Of a DNA stretch of 64,000 nt, positions 34,426-44,511 are shown piece by piece (within the stretch, counting starts at the first letter, position 1; every line of letters starts with the position of its first letter). This DNA is from Acidicapsa acidisoli. Lineage in GTDB: Bacteria; Acidobacteriota; Terriglobia; Terriglobales; Acidobacteriaceae. A model generated the notes under the pieces. That model was not told where the DNA came from. It did no database searches and saw only the letters and a list, made by a program, of their open reading frames with translations. Both the position numbers and the translations under genes were made by a program. The DNA is taken from contig NZ_JAGSYI010000001.1 in the NCBI RefSeq assembly GCF_025685625.1, positions 186,001-250,000 on the forward strand, in the 5' to 3' direction.

Positions 34426-35601
34426 ATGGAACAAACATGGCGCTGGTTCGGTCCCCGGGACACTGTTTCACTCTCAGACGCGCGGCAGGCCGGCGCCACC
34501 GGTATCGTGACGGCCCTCCACTACATTCCACCCGGAGAAGTGTGGCCCATCGATACCATCCTGGAGCGCCAGAGGACGATCAACTCCGCGGGACTCACCT
34601 GGTCCGTCGTCGAGAGCGTCAACGTCAGCGAAGACATCAAGCAGCGCGGCAAGAACTGGCAGCAGCATATCGACAACTACATCGCAACCCTGCGTAATCT
34701 CGCCTCCTGCGGCATTCGCACGGTCTGCTACAACTTCATGCCGGTCCTCGACTGGCTGCGCACCGACCTCGAGTGGGAACTCCCCGACGGTTCCATATCC
34801 ATGCGCTTCGAAGCCGACGCCATTGCGGCTTTTGATCTGTTCATCCTCAGACGGCCCGGAGCCGAAAACGACTGGAGTGACGCGCAGCAGCGTAGCGCCC
34901 ACACTCGTCTTCAGCAAATGAGCGAGGCCGAGCACGAACGGCTGATTCGCACCGTTGTCGCCGGTCTGCCTGGAACGACCGAGATCTACACCCTCGACTA
35001 CGTGCGCAACGCGATCGCAAGCTATGCCGATATAGGCCGCGAAGGACTGCGAGCCAATCTCGGAGAGTTTCTCCACGCCGTCTGTCCGGCCGCAGAGGAA
35101 TTCGGCGTGCGCCTCTGCATTCATCCCGACGACCCGCCGCGGTCCCTGCTCGGCCTGCCCCGCATTGCAAGCACAATGGAAGACCTTCAGTTCCTTCTCG
35201 ATCAAGCCCCGGAGGCCGCCAACGGAATCACCTTCTGCTCCGGTTCACTAGGCGCCCGGCCGGACAACGATCTTGTCGCGATGATTCGGCAAGTGGCCAA
35301 ACGCATTCGCTTCGTGCATCTGCGCTCCACCAAACGCGAGCCCGGCAACGATGCCTTTTACGAAGCTCCGCATCTTGCAGGCGACGTCGATATCGTCGCG
35401 CTGATGAAAGAACTCGTCCGCGAAGAACGGCGCAGAGCAGCCTCAGGCGACGACGCTCAGATTCCGTTCCGCTGCGATCACGGCAACAAGATCCTCACCG
35501 ATATCGGAAGTCCATCCGTGCCCGGATATCCGGCAGTGGGCCGCCTTCGAGGACTCGCCGAGCTTCGCGGCGTATTGACAGCAGTAGAGGCACTTACTTA
35601 G
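34426..35601 (+). CDS. uxuA: Mannonate dehydratase
   Basis: 391 residues from ATG 34426, which GGAG precedes by 7 bases; the frame is open 17 codons more, but those lack family similarity. Dehydrates D-mannonate to 2-keto-3-deoxygluconate. TIM barrel of the xylose-isomerase-like UxuA family: MEQTWRWFGPRDTVSL start, GIRTVCYNFMPVLDWLRTDL, LCIHPDDPPRSLLGLPRI (metal-binding region), FCSGSLGARPDND, VHLRSTKRE and FRCDHGNKIL near the end. All motifs intact, normal length. Confidence 0.95.
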   Translation: MEQTWRWFGPRDTVSLSDARQAGATGIVTALHYIPPGEVWPIDTILERQRTINSAGLTWSVVESVNVSEDIKQRGKNWQQHIDNYIATLRNLASCGIRTVCYNFMPVLDWLRTDLEWELPDGSISMRFEADAIAAFDLFILRRPGAENDWSDAQQRSAHTRLQQMSEAEHERLIRTVVAGLPGTTEIYTLDYVRNAIASYADIGREGLRANLGEFLHAVCPAAEEFGVRLCIHPDDPPRSLLGLPRIASTMEDLQFLLDQAPEAANGITFCSGSLGARPDNDLVAMIRQVAKRIRFVHLRSTKREPGNDAFYEAPHLAGDVDIVALMKELVREERRRAASGDDAQIPFRCDHGNKILTDIGSPSVPGYPAVGRLRGLAELRGVLTAVEALT

Positions 35602-35662
35602 ATTTCACATTTGCTGCTCTAAATGCATATTTATTGCCCGGTACGAACCGGAGGAGGATTGG

Positions 35663-37108
35663 ATGGCGTTTATCGACGAAAGGTTCCTGCTTGAAAGCGA
35701 GACAGCGATAAGGCTATACGAGGAATACGCCGCGCCCGAGCCAATCTTCGATTACCACTGCCATCTTTCCCCCCGGCAGATCGCAGAGAATCGCCGCTTT
35801 AACGACCTCTTCGAGATCTGGCTGGAAGGCGATCACTACAAATGGCGAGCCATGCGCGCCAACGGCGAACCCGAGCGCTATTGCAACGGCAACGCGCCGC
35901 CGTATGAAAAGTTCCTGGCGTGGGCCCGCACCGTTCCGCACACCCTGCGCAACCCGCTCTACCACTGGACGCACCTGGAGTTGCAGCGCTACTTCGGCAT
36001 CACCGAACTTCTCGATGCCGACTCCGCCCCTCGCATCTGGGAACAGGCCAACAGCATCCTCCAAAATGATCTCGATGTGCGTGGAATTCTGCAAAAGTTC
36101 AACGTGCACACTGTCGGAACAACCGACGATCCAGCAGATACTCTCAACTATCACGCGCAGATCGCTGCATCTTCCCTGCCCACCAGAGTCCTCCCAACCT
36201 TCCGGCCCGATCCCGCGCTGCGCGTCGATGCTCCACCGTCCTTCAACGCCTGGGTAGACCGGCTATCCCGTGCCGCAAACACGCAGATCACCTCCTTCAA
36301 GTCCTTTCTCGACGCCCTCGAACAGCGCGTGCTGGATTTCCACGCCATCGGTTGCCGTGCTTCCGACCACGGCCTCGACATCTGCTTTGCCGAACCCTGC
36401 ACCGACGCCCAGGCCGCGGCGATCTTCACCGATGCTCAAATCGGACACACGGCAACTCCAGAAGACCATCGCAGATTTGCCAGTTACATCCTTCACTTCG
36501 TCGGACGGCTCTACGCCAAACACAGTTGGACAATGCAACTGCATCTCGGCGCGTTGAGAAACGTGAACTCCCGCGCCAAGTCGATTCACGGCCCCGACAC
36601 CGGCTTTGACGCCATGGGCGGCACAGCGCAACTTTCCGCCCTGGCTAAGTTCCTCGATAAGTTGGAGCAGGACGGATCACTTCCCCGGACCATCCTCTAT
36701 AACTCAAATCCCGTAGAGAATTACGCCTTTGCCACCATTACGGGCAGCTTTTCCGCCGAGGGCATTCCGGGCAAAGTGCAGTTCGGGAGCGGTTGGTGGT
36801 TCATGGACCAGAAGGAAGGAATCGAGTGGCAATTGAACGCGCTTTCCAATGTGAACCTGCTCTCGCGCTTCGTCGGAATGATCACCGACTCACGGTCCTT
36901 CATGTCTTATCCACGGCACGAATACTTCCGCAGAGTCCTTTGCAATCTGCTCGGCGGCGAAATGGAAAAGGGGCTTCTGCCCAACGACGAAGCGCTCGTC
37001 GGCAATATGGTTCGTAACATATGCTTCGGCAATGCCGACCGCTATTTTGGCCTGCCTGAGCGGGCCGGTGCTACCATGGCTGGGACCGTTGATATAAATC
37101 AAGGATAA
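35663..37108 (+). CDS. uxaC: Glucuronate/galacturonate isomerase
   Basis: 481 residues. Isomerises D-glucuronate to D-fructuronate and D-galacturonate to D-tagaturonate. Amidohydrolase-fold signatures: FDYHCHLSPRQIAENRRF (metal-binding HxH), VGTTDDPADTL, MQLHLGALRNVNSR and FGSGWWFMDQKEG. A strong GGAGGAGG ribosome site precedes the ATG. Two bases separate its stop from the transporter gene. First step enzyme of the pathway, although encoded fourth. Confidence 0.96.
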   Translation: MAFIDERFLLESETAIRLYEEYAAPEPIFDYHCHLSPRQIAENRRFNDLFEIWLEGDHYKWRAMRANGEPERYCNGNAPPYEKFLAWARTVPHTLRNPLYHWTHLELQRYFGITELLDADSAPRIWEQANSILQNDLDVRGILQKFNVHTVGTTDDPADTLNYHAQIAASSLPTRVLPTFRPDPALRVDAPPSFNAWVDRLSRAANTQITSFKSFLDALEQRVLDFHAIGCRASDHGLDICFAEPCTDAQAAAIFTDAQIGHTATPEDHRRFASYILHFVGRLYAKHSWTMQLHLGALRNVNSRAKSIHGPDTGFDAMGGTAQLSALAKFLDKLEQDGSLPRTILYNSNPVENYAFATITGSFSAEGIPGKVQFGSGWWFMDQKEGIEWQLNALSNVNLLSRFVGMITDSRSFMSYPRHEYFRRVLCNLLGGEMEKGLLPNDEALVGNMVRNICFGNADRYFGLPERAGATMAGTVDINQG

Positions 37109-37110
37109 AT

Positions 37111-38439
37111 ATGACCGATGGTGTAACTCCATCAACCGAGGCAGTCCTCGTGGCAGCCTCAGACGAGAGCGAAATCCACGCTCCGCACCCGCTTAAAATC
37201 GGGAGCGTCCGATGGCGCATTTGCGCGCTCCTCTTCTTTGCCAACACGATCAATTACATGGACCGCCAGGTTCTTGGCGTTCTCGCTCCGTTGCTGCAAA
37301 CAAAAATCGGCTGGACTGAAATTCAGTACGGTTATATCGTGGAGGCATTTCAGGCCGCCTATGCGCTGGGCCTGTTAGTCGCAGGCGGAATCATCGACGC
37401 CATCGGCGTGCGTCTCGGATACGCACTGGCAATTGGCCTGTGGAGCCTGGCTGCCATCAGCCACTCGCTCGCTCGAACTCCTCTTTCTTTCGGCGTATCC
37501 CGTTTCTTTCTTGGCCTCGGCGAGTCAGGAAACTTCCCTGCGGCGATCAAGACCGTAGCCGAATGGTTTCCCAAGAAAGAGCGCGCGCTTGCGACCGGTA
37601 TCTTCAACTGTGGTACCAACGTTGGGGCAACCATTGTTCCTCTCATCGTGCCGTGGATAGCAGTCACCATCGGTTGGCAGTGGGCCTTCCTCTTTACGGG
37701 CTGCTTCAGCCTCACCTGGCTGCTCGTCTGGTGGACGACTTACAAGAGCCCCGAATCCGACCCAAAGCTCGGGGCACCCGAGCTAGCCTACATTCGCAGC
37801 GATCCGGCGGAGATATCGAAAAAGGTCCCCTGGATTCGCCTCCTGATCTATCCCCAAACCTGGGCTCTTCTCATCGGCAAAGGACTCACCGATCCCGTCT
37901 GGTGGTTCCTGCTGTTCTGGCTGCCCAAATACTTCTCATCAGAATTCGGCGTAAAACTGGAAGGCCTGGCCTTGCCGCTAGTTGTCATTTACAACGCCGC
38001 TGCGGTCGGAAGCATCGGCGGCGGATGGCTGCCAGCGCAGGGAGTCAAGCTTGGGCTAAGCATTAAGGCCGCGAGAAGGTCAGCCATGCTGCTGTGCGCG
38101 ATTGCCGTCATGCCGATCATGCTTATCGGCAACATCCACAGCTTATGGACTGCAATCGGAATCATCAGTCTTGCTGTGGCAGCGCACCAAGGCTGGTCCG
38201 CAAATATCTTCACGCTCGCGTCCGATATCTTCCCGAAATCGGCCGTCGGTTCGGTAACCGGCGTGGCAGGCTTTGGCGGCGCCATGGGTGGCATATTGGC
38301 TGCCTACATCGTCAGCCACGTACTGGAGCGGTACCACACGTACTCCGGCTTGTTTATCGGCGCGGGCCTCGCCTATATCACGGCGTTACTCATCATCCAA
38401 CTGCTGGTACCGAAGCAGGATCTCGTAAGACACGCTTAA
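37111..38439 (+). CDS. MFS transporter, hexuronate (ExuT/ACS) type
   Basis: 442 residues with twelve probable helices. Anion-cation symporter signatures: NTINYMDRQVLGVLAPLLQ after a 35-residue cytoplasmic lead, RFFLGLGESGNFPAAIKTVAEWFPKKERALATGIFNCGTNVGA, and PVWWFLLFWLPKYF. This family imports galacturonate, glucuronate or other sugar acids with protons. Its place at the end of the uxa/uxu genes, 2 bp after uxaC, supports hexuronate uptake. Confidence 0.9.
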   Translation: MTDGVTPSTEAVLVAASDESEIHAPHPLKIGSVRWRICALLFFANTINYMDRQVLGVLAPLLQTKIGWTEIQYGYIVEAFQAAYALGLLVAGGIIDAIGVRLGYALAIGLWSLAAISHSLARTPLSFGVSRFFLGLGESGNFPAAIKTVAEWFPKKERALATGIFNCGTNVGATIVPLIVPWIAVTIGWQWAFLFTGCFSLTWLLVWWTTYKSPESDPKLGAPELAYIRSDPAEISKKVPWIRLLIYPQTWALLIGKGLTDPVWWFLLFWLPKYFSSEFGVKLEGLALPLVVIYNAAAVGSIGGGWLPAQGVKLGLSIKAARRSAMLLCAIAVMPIMLIGNIHSLWTAIGIISLAVAAHQGWSANIFTLASDIFPKSAVGSVTGVAGFGGAMGGILAAYIVSHVLERYHTYSGLFIGAGLAYITALLIIQLLVPKQDLVRHA

Positions 38440-38452
38440 GTAACTTGACTTA

Positions 38453-39118
38453 TTACGCTTTCGCTTCTTCAACGACCAGTACATCCAGGAAACGCGGTCC
38501 ATGGACGCCCTTGATACGAGTCATCTCGATATCCGCCGTCGCCGAGGGGCCCGATATGAACGTCGTCGGTAAATCAGAAGTAGCCTTCAGACGGTCGAAG
38601 GCTTCGGGAACAGTCGCGACGATCTGATCCGCGAAGACCACACACAGATGATAGTCAGGCACAAGGGACAGAATGCGCGGTCCCTGTCCCGGAGCATTCT
38701 GCAGGACGATTGTGCCCGTCTCCGCGATGGCGACAGTGCAGCCGCACAAGAGCCCTTCGGCCTTATCGAGCCGATACGCGTCGAAAGCATCTGCCTCTCC
38801 AAAAGCAAAATCCTTCGACAGCCAGTCAGCGGGAAGACCTGCGGGAATCACGAGGCTCTTCTTGCTGCGCGCGGTCAGAACCTCCGCAATGGCATCAGCA
38901 ACAGACCCGGCAGACGAGTGGTAAACACCGGCATCATACTCCCGCAGACGATCTTCAAATAACTCCACGACAGCGATTGCGCTCGACATGCTCGATCGCG
39001 TGTAGGTACGCGCAATCGCCGCGTATTCCTGCGCGATTGCCGATAGCGATTCAGAAGCGCCGAGCGAACGGCGAATGCTACCGAGGATGGCAGCGCGATG
39101 ATTCGACGAGTCAGCCAT
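38453..39118 (-). CDS. lutC: Lactate utilization protein C (LUD domain)
   Basis: 221 residues. LUD-domain protein of the LutABC L-lactate oxidising complex. Typical middle and end: GLLCGCTVAIAETGTIVL, GQGPRILSLVPDYHLCVVFADQIV, and TFISGPSATADIEMTRIKGVHGP. Overlaps lutB by 8 bp. The N-terminal half is variable, as is usual. Confidence 0.93.
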   Translation of the reverse strand: MADSSNHRAAILGSIRRSLGASESLSAIAQEYAAIARTYTRSSMSSAIAVVELFEDRLREYDAGVYHSSAGSVADAIAEVLTARSKKSLVIPAGLPADWLSKDFAFGEADAFDAYRLDKAEGLLCGCTVAIAETGTIVLQNAPGQGPRILSLVPDYHLCVVFADQIVATVPEAFDRLKATSDLPTTFISGPSATADIEMTRIKGVHGPRFLDVLVVEEAKA

Positions 39119-40598
39119 CGTGTCCCATCTCGTTTCGTTGCGAACTATTCGCTTGCGGAGCCTTCTCCTTCGCCCACCAATCGCGAAAGGACTGCGCAGG
39201 CATAGCTTTGAGATCGCGCGTCTGCGTCCATCCGTTGAGCATCAGCGGCAGCCATTCGATAAATCCATTCTTGGAAACCAGCGGCTTTTGTCCGATCTGT
39301 CCAATGCGTTCCGCCATAGCTAATCTGCTCGCATCCTTGAAAAGAAACGCAGCGGCCTGCATGCCGATATTCCAAAGGCTGAACTTGCCTGCAAACGTGG
39401 CCTGATCTTCGCGGACAACTTTCCCGCGAAGATGAATCAGCACTTCCGGAATATTGATCTTGACTGGACAAACCTGGTAACAAGCCCCGCACAGCGACGA
39501 GGCGTAAGGTAACGAACGCCCTTCTCCCATCGAATGCAACTGCGGCGTGAGAATAGCCCCGATCGGTCCTGCATACACCGATTCATACGCATGGCCTCCC
39601 GTCTGGTGGTAAACCGGGCAGGCATTGAGACACGCGGCACAGCGTATACATTGCAGCGTTTGACGTGCTTCCTTGTCAGCCAGAATAGGACTCCGTCCGT
39701 TATCCAGGAGCACAACATGAAACTCCTTCGGACCATCCCCCGGATGAACCCCGCACCAAGTCGAGTTATAGGGATTCATCCGTTCGCCAGTAGCCGAACG
39801 AGGAAGTGTTTGCAGAAAGACTTCAAGATCCCTAAAGCTGGGAATGACCTTTTCGATGCCCACGATTGAAATCAGAACATCGGGCAAAGTAAGGCACATG
39901 CGGCCATTCCCTTCCGACTCCGTGATGCATATGCCGCCCGAGTCCGCAATCAGAAAATTGCCGCCGGAGATAGCCACCTTGACACGCAAAAACTTCTCGC
40001 GAAGATAAGTGCGCGCAGCCGTCGCCAGGTCTTCCGGCCGATCGCCTAAGTCGGGAAGATTCATCTCCCGCTGAAACATTGCGCGCACCTGCTGCCGGTT
40101 CATATGGAGCGCAGGCACAACAAAATGCGAAGGGCGATCCTTGCCGAGTTGAATAATCAGCTCGGCGAGGTCCGTCTCGACAGGCCGCACACCATTCGCC
40201 TCAAGGTGCGCATTCAAGCCGATCTCTTCCGAGGTCATCGTCTTGATCTTGATGACCTCTTTGGCCTGATGTTGCTGTACCAATCCAAGGATGATGCGAT
40301 TGGCCTCGACCGCATCGCTGGCCCAATGCACATGTCCGCCTGCGCGTGTGCAATTGGCCTCAAATTGGGTCAGATAGTAATCCAGATGACGCAGCGCATG
40401 AGCGCGCACCTGCGCCCCGGCCTCACGCAGATCTTCCCAATCCGGCATCTCCGCCGTGACTTTGTTCCGCTTGGCCTGGATAACGTTCGTCGCATGCTGC
40501 ACATTCTTCCGCGTCTGCGAATTCTCAAGCATCTCGCGCGCCGCAGCTGGAAAATCCTGCCTATTCCAATGAGCCGTCTGTGCCGGAACCTCACTCAT
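39111..40598 (-). CDS. lutB: Lactate utilization iron-sulfur protein LutB
   Basis: 495 residues from ATG 40598, which forms ATGA with the lutA stop; a longer frame would run deep into lutA. A LUD-like domain (KIKTMTSEEIGLNAHLEANG, GNFLIADSGGICITESEGNGR) is followed by two 4Fe-4S motifs, CIRCAACLNACPVYH and CGACYQVCPVKINIPE, and a helical tail. It passes electrons from lactate in the LutABC complex. Translationally coupled on both sides. Confidence 0.95.
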   Translation of the reverse strand: MSEVPAQTAHWNRQDFPAAAREMLENSQTRKNVQHATNVIQAKRNKVTAEMPDWEDLREAGAQVRAHALRHLDYYLTQFEANCTRAGGHVHWASDAVEANRIILGLVQQHQAKEVIKIKTMTSEEIGLNAHLEANGVRPVETDLAELIIQLGKDRPSHFVVPALHMNRQQVRAMFQREMNLPDLGDRPEDLATAARTYLREKFLRVKVAISGGNFLIADSGGICITESEGNGRMCLTLPDVLISIVGIEKVIPSFRDLEVFLQTLPRSATGERMNPYNSTWCGVHPGDGPKEFHVVLLDNGRSPILADKEARQTLQCIRCAACLNACPVYHQTGGHAYESVYAGPIGAILTPQLHSMGEGRSLPYASSLCGACYQVCPVKINIPEVLIHLRGKVVREDQATFAGKFSLWNIGMQAAAFLFKDASRLAMAERIGQIGQKPLVSKNGFIEWLPLMLNGWTQTRDLKAMPAQSFRDWWAKEKAPQANSSQRNEMGHDG

Positions 40599-41353
40599 GC
40601 GCGCACTTCCTCGACCTTCGCGCCTGCATGACCGGAGGCAAGAATCTCCGCCAGATGCGCAGTCCGCACAAACGTCCTTTGCCGGTGCAGCGAGCCATAG
40701 AGATGCATCAGACAACTGTTATCGACCGCCGTGCACACCTCCGCGCCCGTATTCAGCACGTTGCGCACTTTGTCCGCCAGCATCGCTGACGAAACATCCG
40801 CATTCTTGATCGAAAAAGTCCCTCCAAAACCGCAGCACTCCTGCATGTTCTGGATCGGCTGCAAGTCGAGTCCGCGCACCTGCTTCAACAGCCGGATCGG
40901 AATATCGCCCAGATGCAAACTGCGCATCGAATGGCAACTCGCATGGTAAGTCACCTTGTGCGGATACGCCGCGCCGACGTCCTCAACTCCCAGCTTACGC
41001 ACGAGGAACTCGGAGAACTCATAGATCCGCGGCAGCAGCGACTCAATCTCCGTGACAAGCCTGGCGTCGCCTTCCATCTCCGCCGCCTTAATGTAATGAT
41101 CCCGCATCATGGAAACGCACGACGAAGACGGAATCACCACCATCTCCGCATCCCGATAAACCTGCACAAAATGTCGGATGATTGGAACAGCCTCGCGCAG
41201 ATAACCTGTATTCCAGTGCATCTGTCCGCAGCACGTCTGCTCGGGACGAAACTCAATCTCGTGTCCCAGCCGCTCCAGGACACTGACGACCGCCTTGCCC
41301 GTCTCCGGAAAGAGAGCGTCGTTATAACAAGTGATAAATAGGGAGACGCGCAC
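40595..41353 (-). CDS. lutA: Lactate utilization protein A (CCG domain)
   Basis: 252 residues, two cysteine-rich CCG domains: TCCGQMHWNTGY near 40 and ECCGFGGTFSIKNADVS near 172, each a probable Fe-S or disulfide-reductase-type site shared with HdrB and GlcF. First gene of lutABC. It faces the FAD/Fe-S dehydrogenase across a 241-bp divergent spacer, which suggests common induction by lactate. Confidence 0.95.
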   Translation of the reverse strand: MRVSLFITCYNDALFPETGKAVVSVLERLGHEIEFRPEQTCCGQMHWNTGYLREAVPIIRHFVQVYRDAEMVVIPSSSCVSMMRDHYIKAAEMEGDARLVTEIESLLPRIYEFSEFLVRKLGVEDVGAAYPHKVTYHASCHSMRSLHLGDIPIRLLKQVRGLDLQPIQNMQECCGFGGTFSIKNADVSSAMLADKVRNVLNTGAEVCTAVDNSCLMHLYGSLHRQRTFVRTAHLAEILASGHAGAKVEEVRA

Positions 41354-41594
41354 GAATTTACCTCGTCGACGGCAGACGTAAAGGTGAGACTCACCCAGTG
41401 TACGACGGTCCCATCCGCAAGCGACATCGCAATGGGGATTTTATTTCCCTAATGACAATTAGAGACCACATGCATTCTCAAAGTGTCTCCCCGAAATCTT
41501 GACTTACAGTTGACAACAAGCCAGTCATTGCAGAACCTGAACTGGGACGGCAACGGCCAAGCCGGCAATAAAGAGAGGGCAAAAAGAGAGACTG

Positions 41595-44498
41595 ATGGAA
41601 ACCTCACTGGAATCAGCATCTCAGATACAGATCGGGGATCAGCTAGCTGACCCCACAGAAATCCGGCAACTCCTCCAGGAGTTGATTGATCCGGATCGTA
41701 TTCTGATACGTCCAATCGAACGCATCGCCTTTGCCTCGGACGCCAGCTGTTATCGCTTGATTCCCCGCGCCGTCATCCAGCCAAAGACCGCCGAAGAGAT
41801 CAAGCATCTTTTCCTATTCAGCCATGAACACGAAATCCCACTGGTCTTTCGCGCCGGTGGCACCAGTCTCTCCGGTCAGGCAATCACCGACGGCATCCTC
41901 GTCGATATCGGCCGCTACTGGCGCAACGTCCGCGTAGAGAAGAACGGCCAGACCATCCGCGTTCAACCAGGACTGATCGGTCAGCAGGCCAACAACGAGC
42001 TACGCCTCTATGGCCGAAAAATAGGCCCCGACCCGGCATCCATCGCAAGTTGCCGCATGGGAGGAATTCTCTCCAACAACTCCAGCGGCATGTGCTGCGG
42101 AGTCGTGCAGAACGCCTATCACACCCTCAGTTCCCTCACCTTCATCCTGCCCTCGGGAACGCAGATCGATACCGCCGATCTCAATGCCGACAACATCTTC
42201 CATCTGCTTGAACCGCAACTCTGCAAAACACTCCTCAAGCTGAAAACAAAGATTGAAGGCAACACCGCGCTCGCCACACGAATCCGGTCGAAATACAAAA
42301 CCAAGAACACCACGGGCTACTCGCTCAACGCGTTCCTGGACTTCGACCGTGCGATCGACATTTTCAGTCATCTGATCATCGGCTCGGAGGGCACGCTGGC
42401 CTTCATCGCCGAAGCGGTGCTGAAGACAGTCCCCGACTACCCTTTGAAGTCGACCAGCTTGCTTTTGTTTCCCGACCTCTACGCAGCCTGTTCCGCCATT
42501 GGTGCCTTCACCGCCGCGGGAGCAGCCGCCCTTGAGGTGATGGATCGCGCATCCCTGCGCTCAGTCGAATCGCAGCCAGGCATCATGCCGTATCTGAAAG
42601 AGCTACCTGACGCTGCAGCCGGTTTGCTGGTCGAGTTCCAGGCGCCGAACGAAGCGCAGCGCCGCGACTTCGAGATCAGTGCCACTGCCGTCGTCGCCAC
42701 TCTGACCCTGCAGCGCCCCGCTGAATTCACCAGCGACCCGGTCGAGCAAGCCAAGCTGTGGAAGATTCGCAAAGGCATGTTTCCTTCCGTCGGAGCAGTG
42801 CGCGCCGCCGGCACCACAGCCTTGATGGAAGACATCGCAATTCCCGTAGACCGCCTCGCCGAAGCAGCCACCGACCTCCGAGCCCTCTTCAGCAAGCACG
42901 GATACGACAACGCCATCATCTTCGGCCACGCCAAGGACGGCAACCTGCACTTCGTCCTGACCCAGGGCTTCAACACAGAGTTCGAAATCGGCCGTTACCG
43001 CGAATTCATGGACGACGTGGTTGAAATGGTCGTCGGCAAGTACGACGGCGCGCTCAAAGCCGAACACGGCACCGGACGCAACATGGCTCCCTTCGTCGAA
43101 ACCGAGTGGGGCCCGGACGCCTATCGCATCATGCAGGAGTTGAAGGCGGTCACCGATCCGCACAACCTGCTCAATCCCGGAGTTATCGTCAATGCCGATC
43201 CGCTGGCCCATGTCTCAGACCTGAAACAGATGCCGGTCGTCGAGCCCGAAGTGGACAAATGCATAGAATGCGGCTTCTGCGAACATAGCTGTCCCAGCCG
43301 CGACCTCACGCTCACTCCGCGTCAGCGCATCGTAGTCCGCCGCGAAATGCAACGGCTGAAAGACTCCGACGCGCCCGACGCAACCTATGCCGCTCTGGAC
43401 TGCGATTTTCCCTACATGGCGCTCGATACCTGCGCTGCCGACGGACTCTGCGCCACCGATTGCCCGGTCCAGATTGACACCGGCAAGCTCACCAAGCGAT
43501 TTCGCACCATGCGCCACTCCCCGATGGCGGCAAAAATCGCAGAAACCGCAGCGCGCAACTTCGCCCTTGCCGAATTTGGAGCGCGCTTTGCCCTTGCCGC
43601 CGGACACCTCATCGAAAGCACCTTTGGCCCCAATTCGATGACAGCCATCACCAGGCAGTTTGACCGCGTCTCCAGAAAACTCTTCGATGCCGCATTCTGG
43701 AAATGGAGCTATCCCATGCCAAAACCCCGGCGCGGCAAGCTCCCAGTTCAACCCCGCGAAGGCGCAGACGCAGTCTATTACCCTGCTTGCATCTCGCGAA
43801 TCATGGGCGCATTACCCGGCGAATCAGAGGAACCCTCCAACATGCAGGCCCTGCTCAATATCGCCGGACGCGCCAAAATCCATCTCCACATCCCGCGCGA
43901 TCTCGCCGGACATTGCTGCGGCGTTCCCTTTTCTTCTAAAGGCTTCGACGCCGCCAACAACATCGCCGTCAATCACACCATCGAGAGCTTCTACCGCTGG
44001 TCTGACTCCGGCCGTCTGCCCATCCTCATCGACACCAGCCCCTGCACCTACGGCCTCAAAACCTGCCGCCCGCAACTCACGCCCGAGAACCAGCAGAAGT
44101 TCGACAAGCTGCGCATCCTCGATTCGGTCGAATACGCGCAAAGCACGATCCTGCCTAAACTGCCGATCGTACGTAAGCTGCCTTCGGTCGCATTGCACCC
44201 GGTCTGCTCCGCCTCCAAGATGGGCATCGCAACCAAACTGACCGCGCTCGCCCAGTCCTGCAGCGAAGAGGTCGTAGTTCCGATGGAAGCCGGTTGCTGC
44301 GCCTTTGCAGGAGACCGCGGTTTCCTGCATCCCGAACTCACCGCCTCCGCCACGCAAAGCGAGGCCGCAGAGTTGGAATCCCGGCCCCAAGACGGCTATT
44401 TCTCCTCAAGCCGCACCTGCGAAATCGGCATGACCCGCGCCACCGGCAAACTCTACCGCTCCTATCTTCACTTACTAGACTTCGCATCGCGCCCATAA
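41595..44498 (+). CDS. FAD- and Fe-S-containing D-2-hydroxyacid dehydrogenase (D-lactate type)
   Basis: 967 residues. Order: FAD_binding_4 domain (PKTAEEIKHLFLFSHEH, FRAGGTSLSGQAITDG, GRKIGPDPASIASCRMGGILSNNSSG, about 50-270), C-terminal FAD-oxidase domain ending EHGTGRNMAPFVETEWG, two 4Fe-4S motifs (CIECGFCEHSCPSRDL near 556 and CAADGLCATDCPVQIDTG near 615), and CCG domains (HCCGVPFSSKG, AGCCAFAGDRG). This is the YdiJ/Dld-II layout, which oxidises D-lactate or D-2-hydroxyglutarate. The lutABC genes next door favour D-lactate. Membrane association is possible via electron transfer to quinone. Confidence 0.9.
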   Translation: METSLESASQIQIGDQLADPTEIRQLLQELIDPDRILIRPIERIAFASDASCYRLIPRAVIQPKTAEEIKHLFLFSHEHEIPLVFRAGGTSLSGQAITDGILVDIGRYWRNVRVEKNGQTIRVQPGLIGQQANNELRLYGRKIGPDPASIASCRMGGILSNNSSGMCCGVVQNAYHTLSSLTFILPSGTQIDTADLNADNIFHLLEPQLCKTLLKLKTKIEGNTALATRIRSKYKTKNTTGYSLNAFLDFDRAIDIFSHLIIGSEGTLAFIAEAVLKTVPDYPLKSTSLLLFPDLYAACSAIGAFTAAGAAALEVMDRASLRSVESQPGIMPYLKELPDAAAGLLVEFQAPNEAQRRDFEISATAVVATLTLQRPAEFTSDPVEQAKLWKIRKGMFPSVGAVRAAGTTALMEDIAIPVDRLAEAATDLRALFSKHGYDNAIIFGHAKDGNLHFVLTQGFNTEFEIGRYREFMDDVVEMVVGKYDGALKAEHGTGRNMAPFVETEWGPDAYRIMQELKAVTDPHNLLNPGVIVNADPLAHVSDLKQMPVVEPEVDKCIECGFCEHSCPSRDLTLTPRQRIVVRREMQRLKDSDAPDATYAALDCDFPYMALDTCAADGLCATDCPVQIDTGKLTKRFRTMRHSPMAAKIAETAARNFALAEFGARFALAAGHLIESTFGPNSMTAITRQFDRVSRKLFDAAFWKWSYPMPKPRRGKLPVQPREGADAVYYPACISRIMGALPGESEEPSNMQALLNIAGRAKIHLHIPRDLAGHCCGVPFSSKGFDAANNIAVNHTIESFYRWSDSGRLPILIDTSPCTYGLKTCRPQLTPENQQKFDKLRILDSVEYAQSTILPKLPIVRKLPSVALHPVCSASKMGIATKLTALAQSCSEEVVVPMEAGCCAFAGDRGFLHPELTASATQSEAAELESRPQDGYFSSSRTCEIGMTRATGKLYRSYLHLLDFASRP

Positions 44499-44511
44499 TC
44501 GCTCACTACTT

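Noticed and set aside
42603-43751. Two long antisense frames over the FAD/Fe-S dehydrogenase
   Set aside because: They mirror GC3-rich codons of the true gene and match no family.
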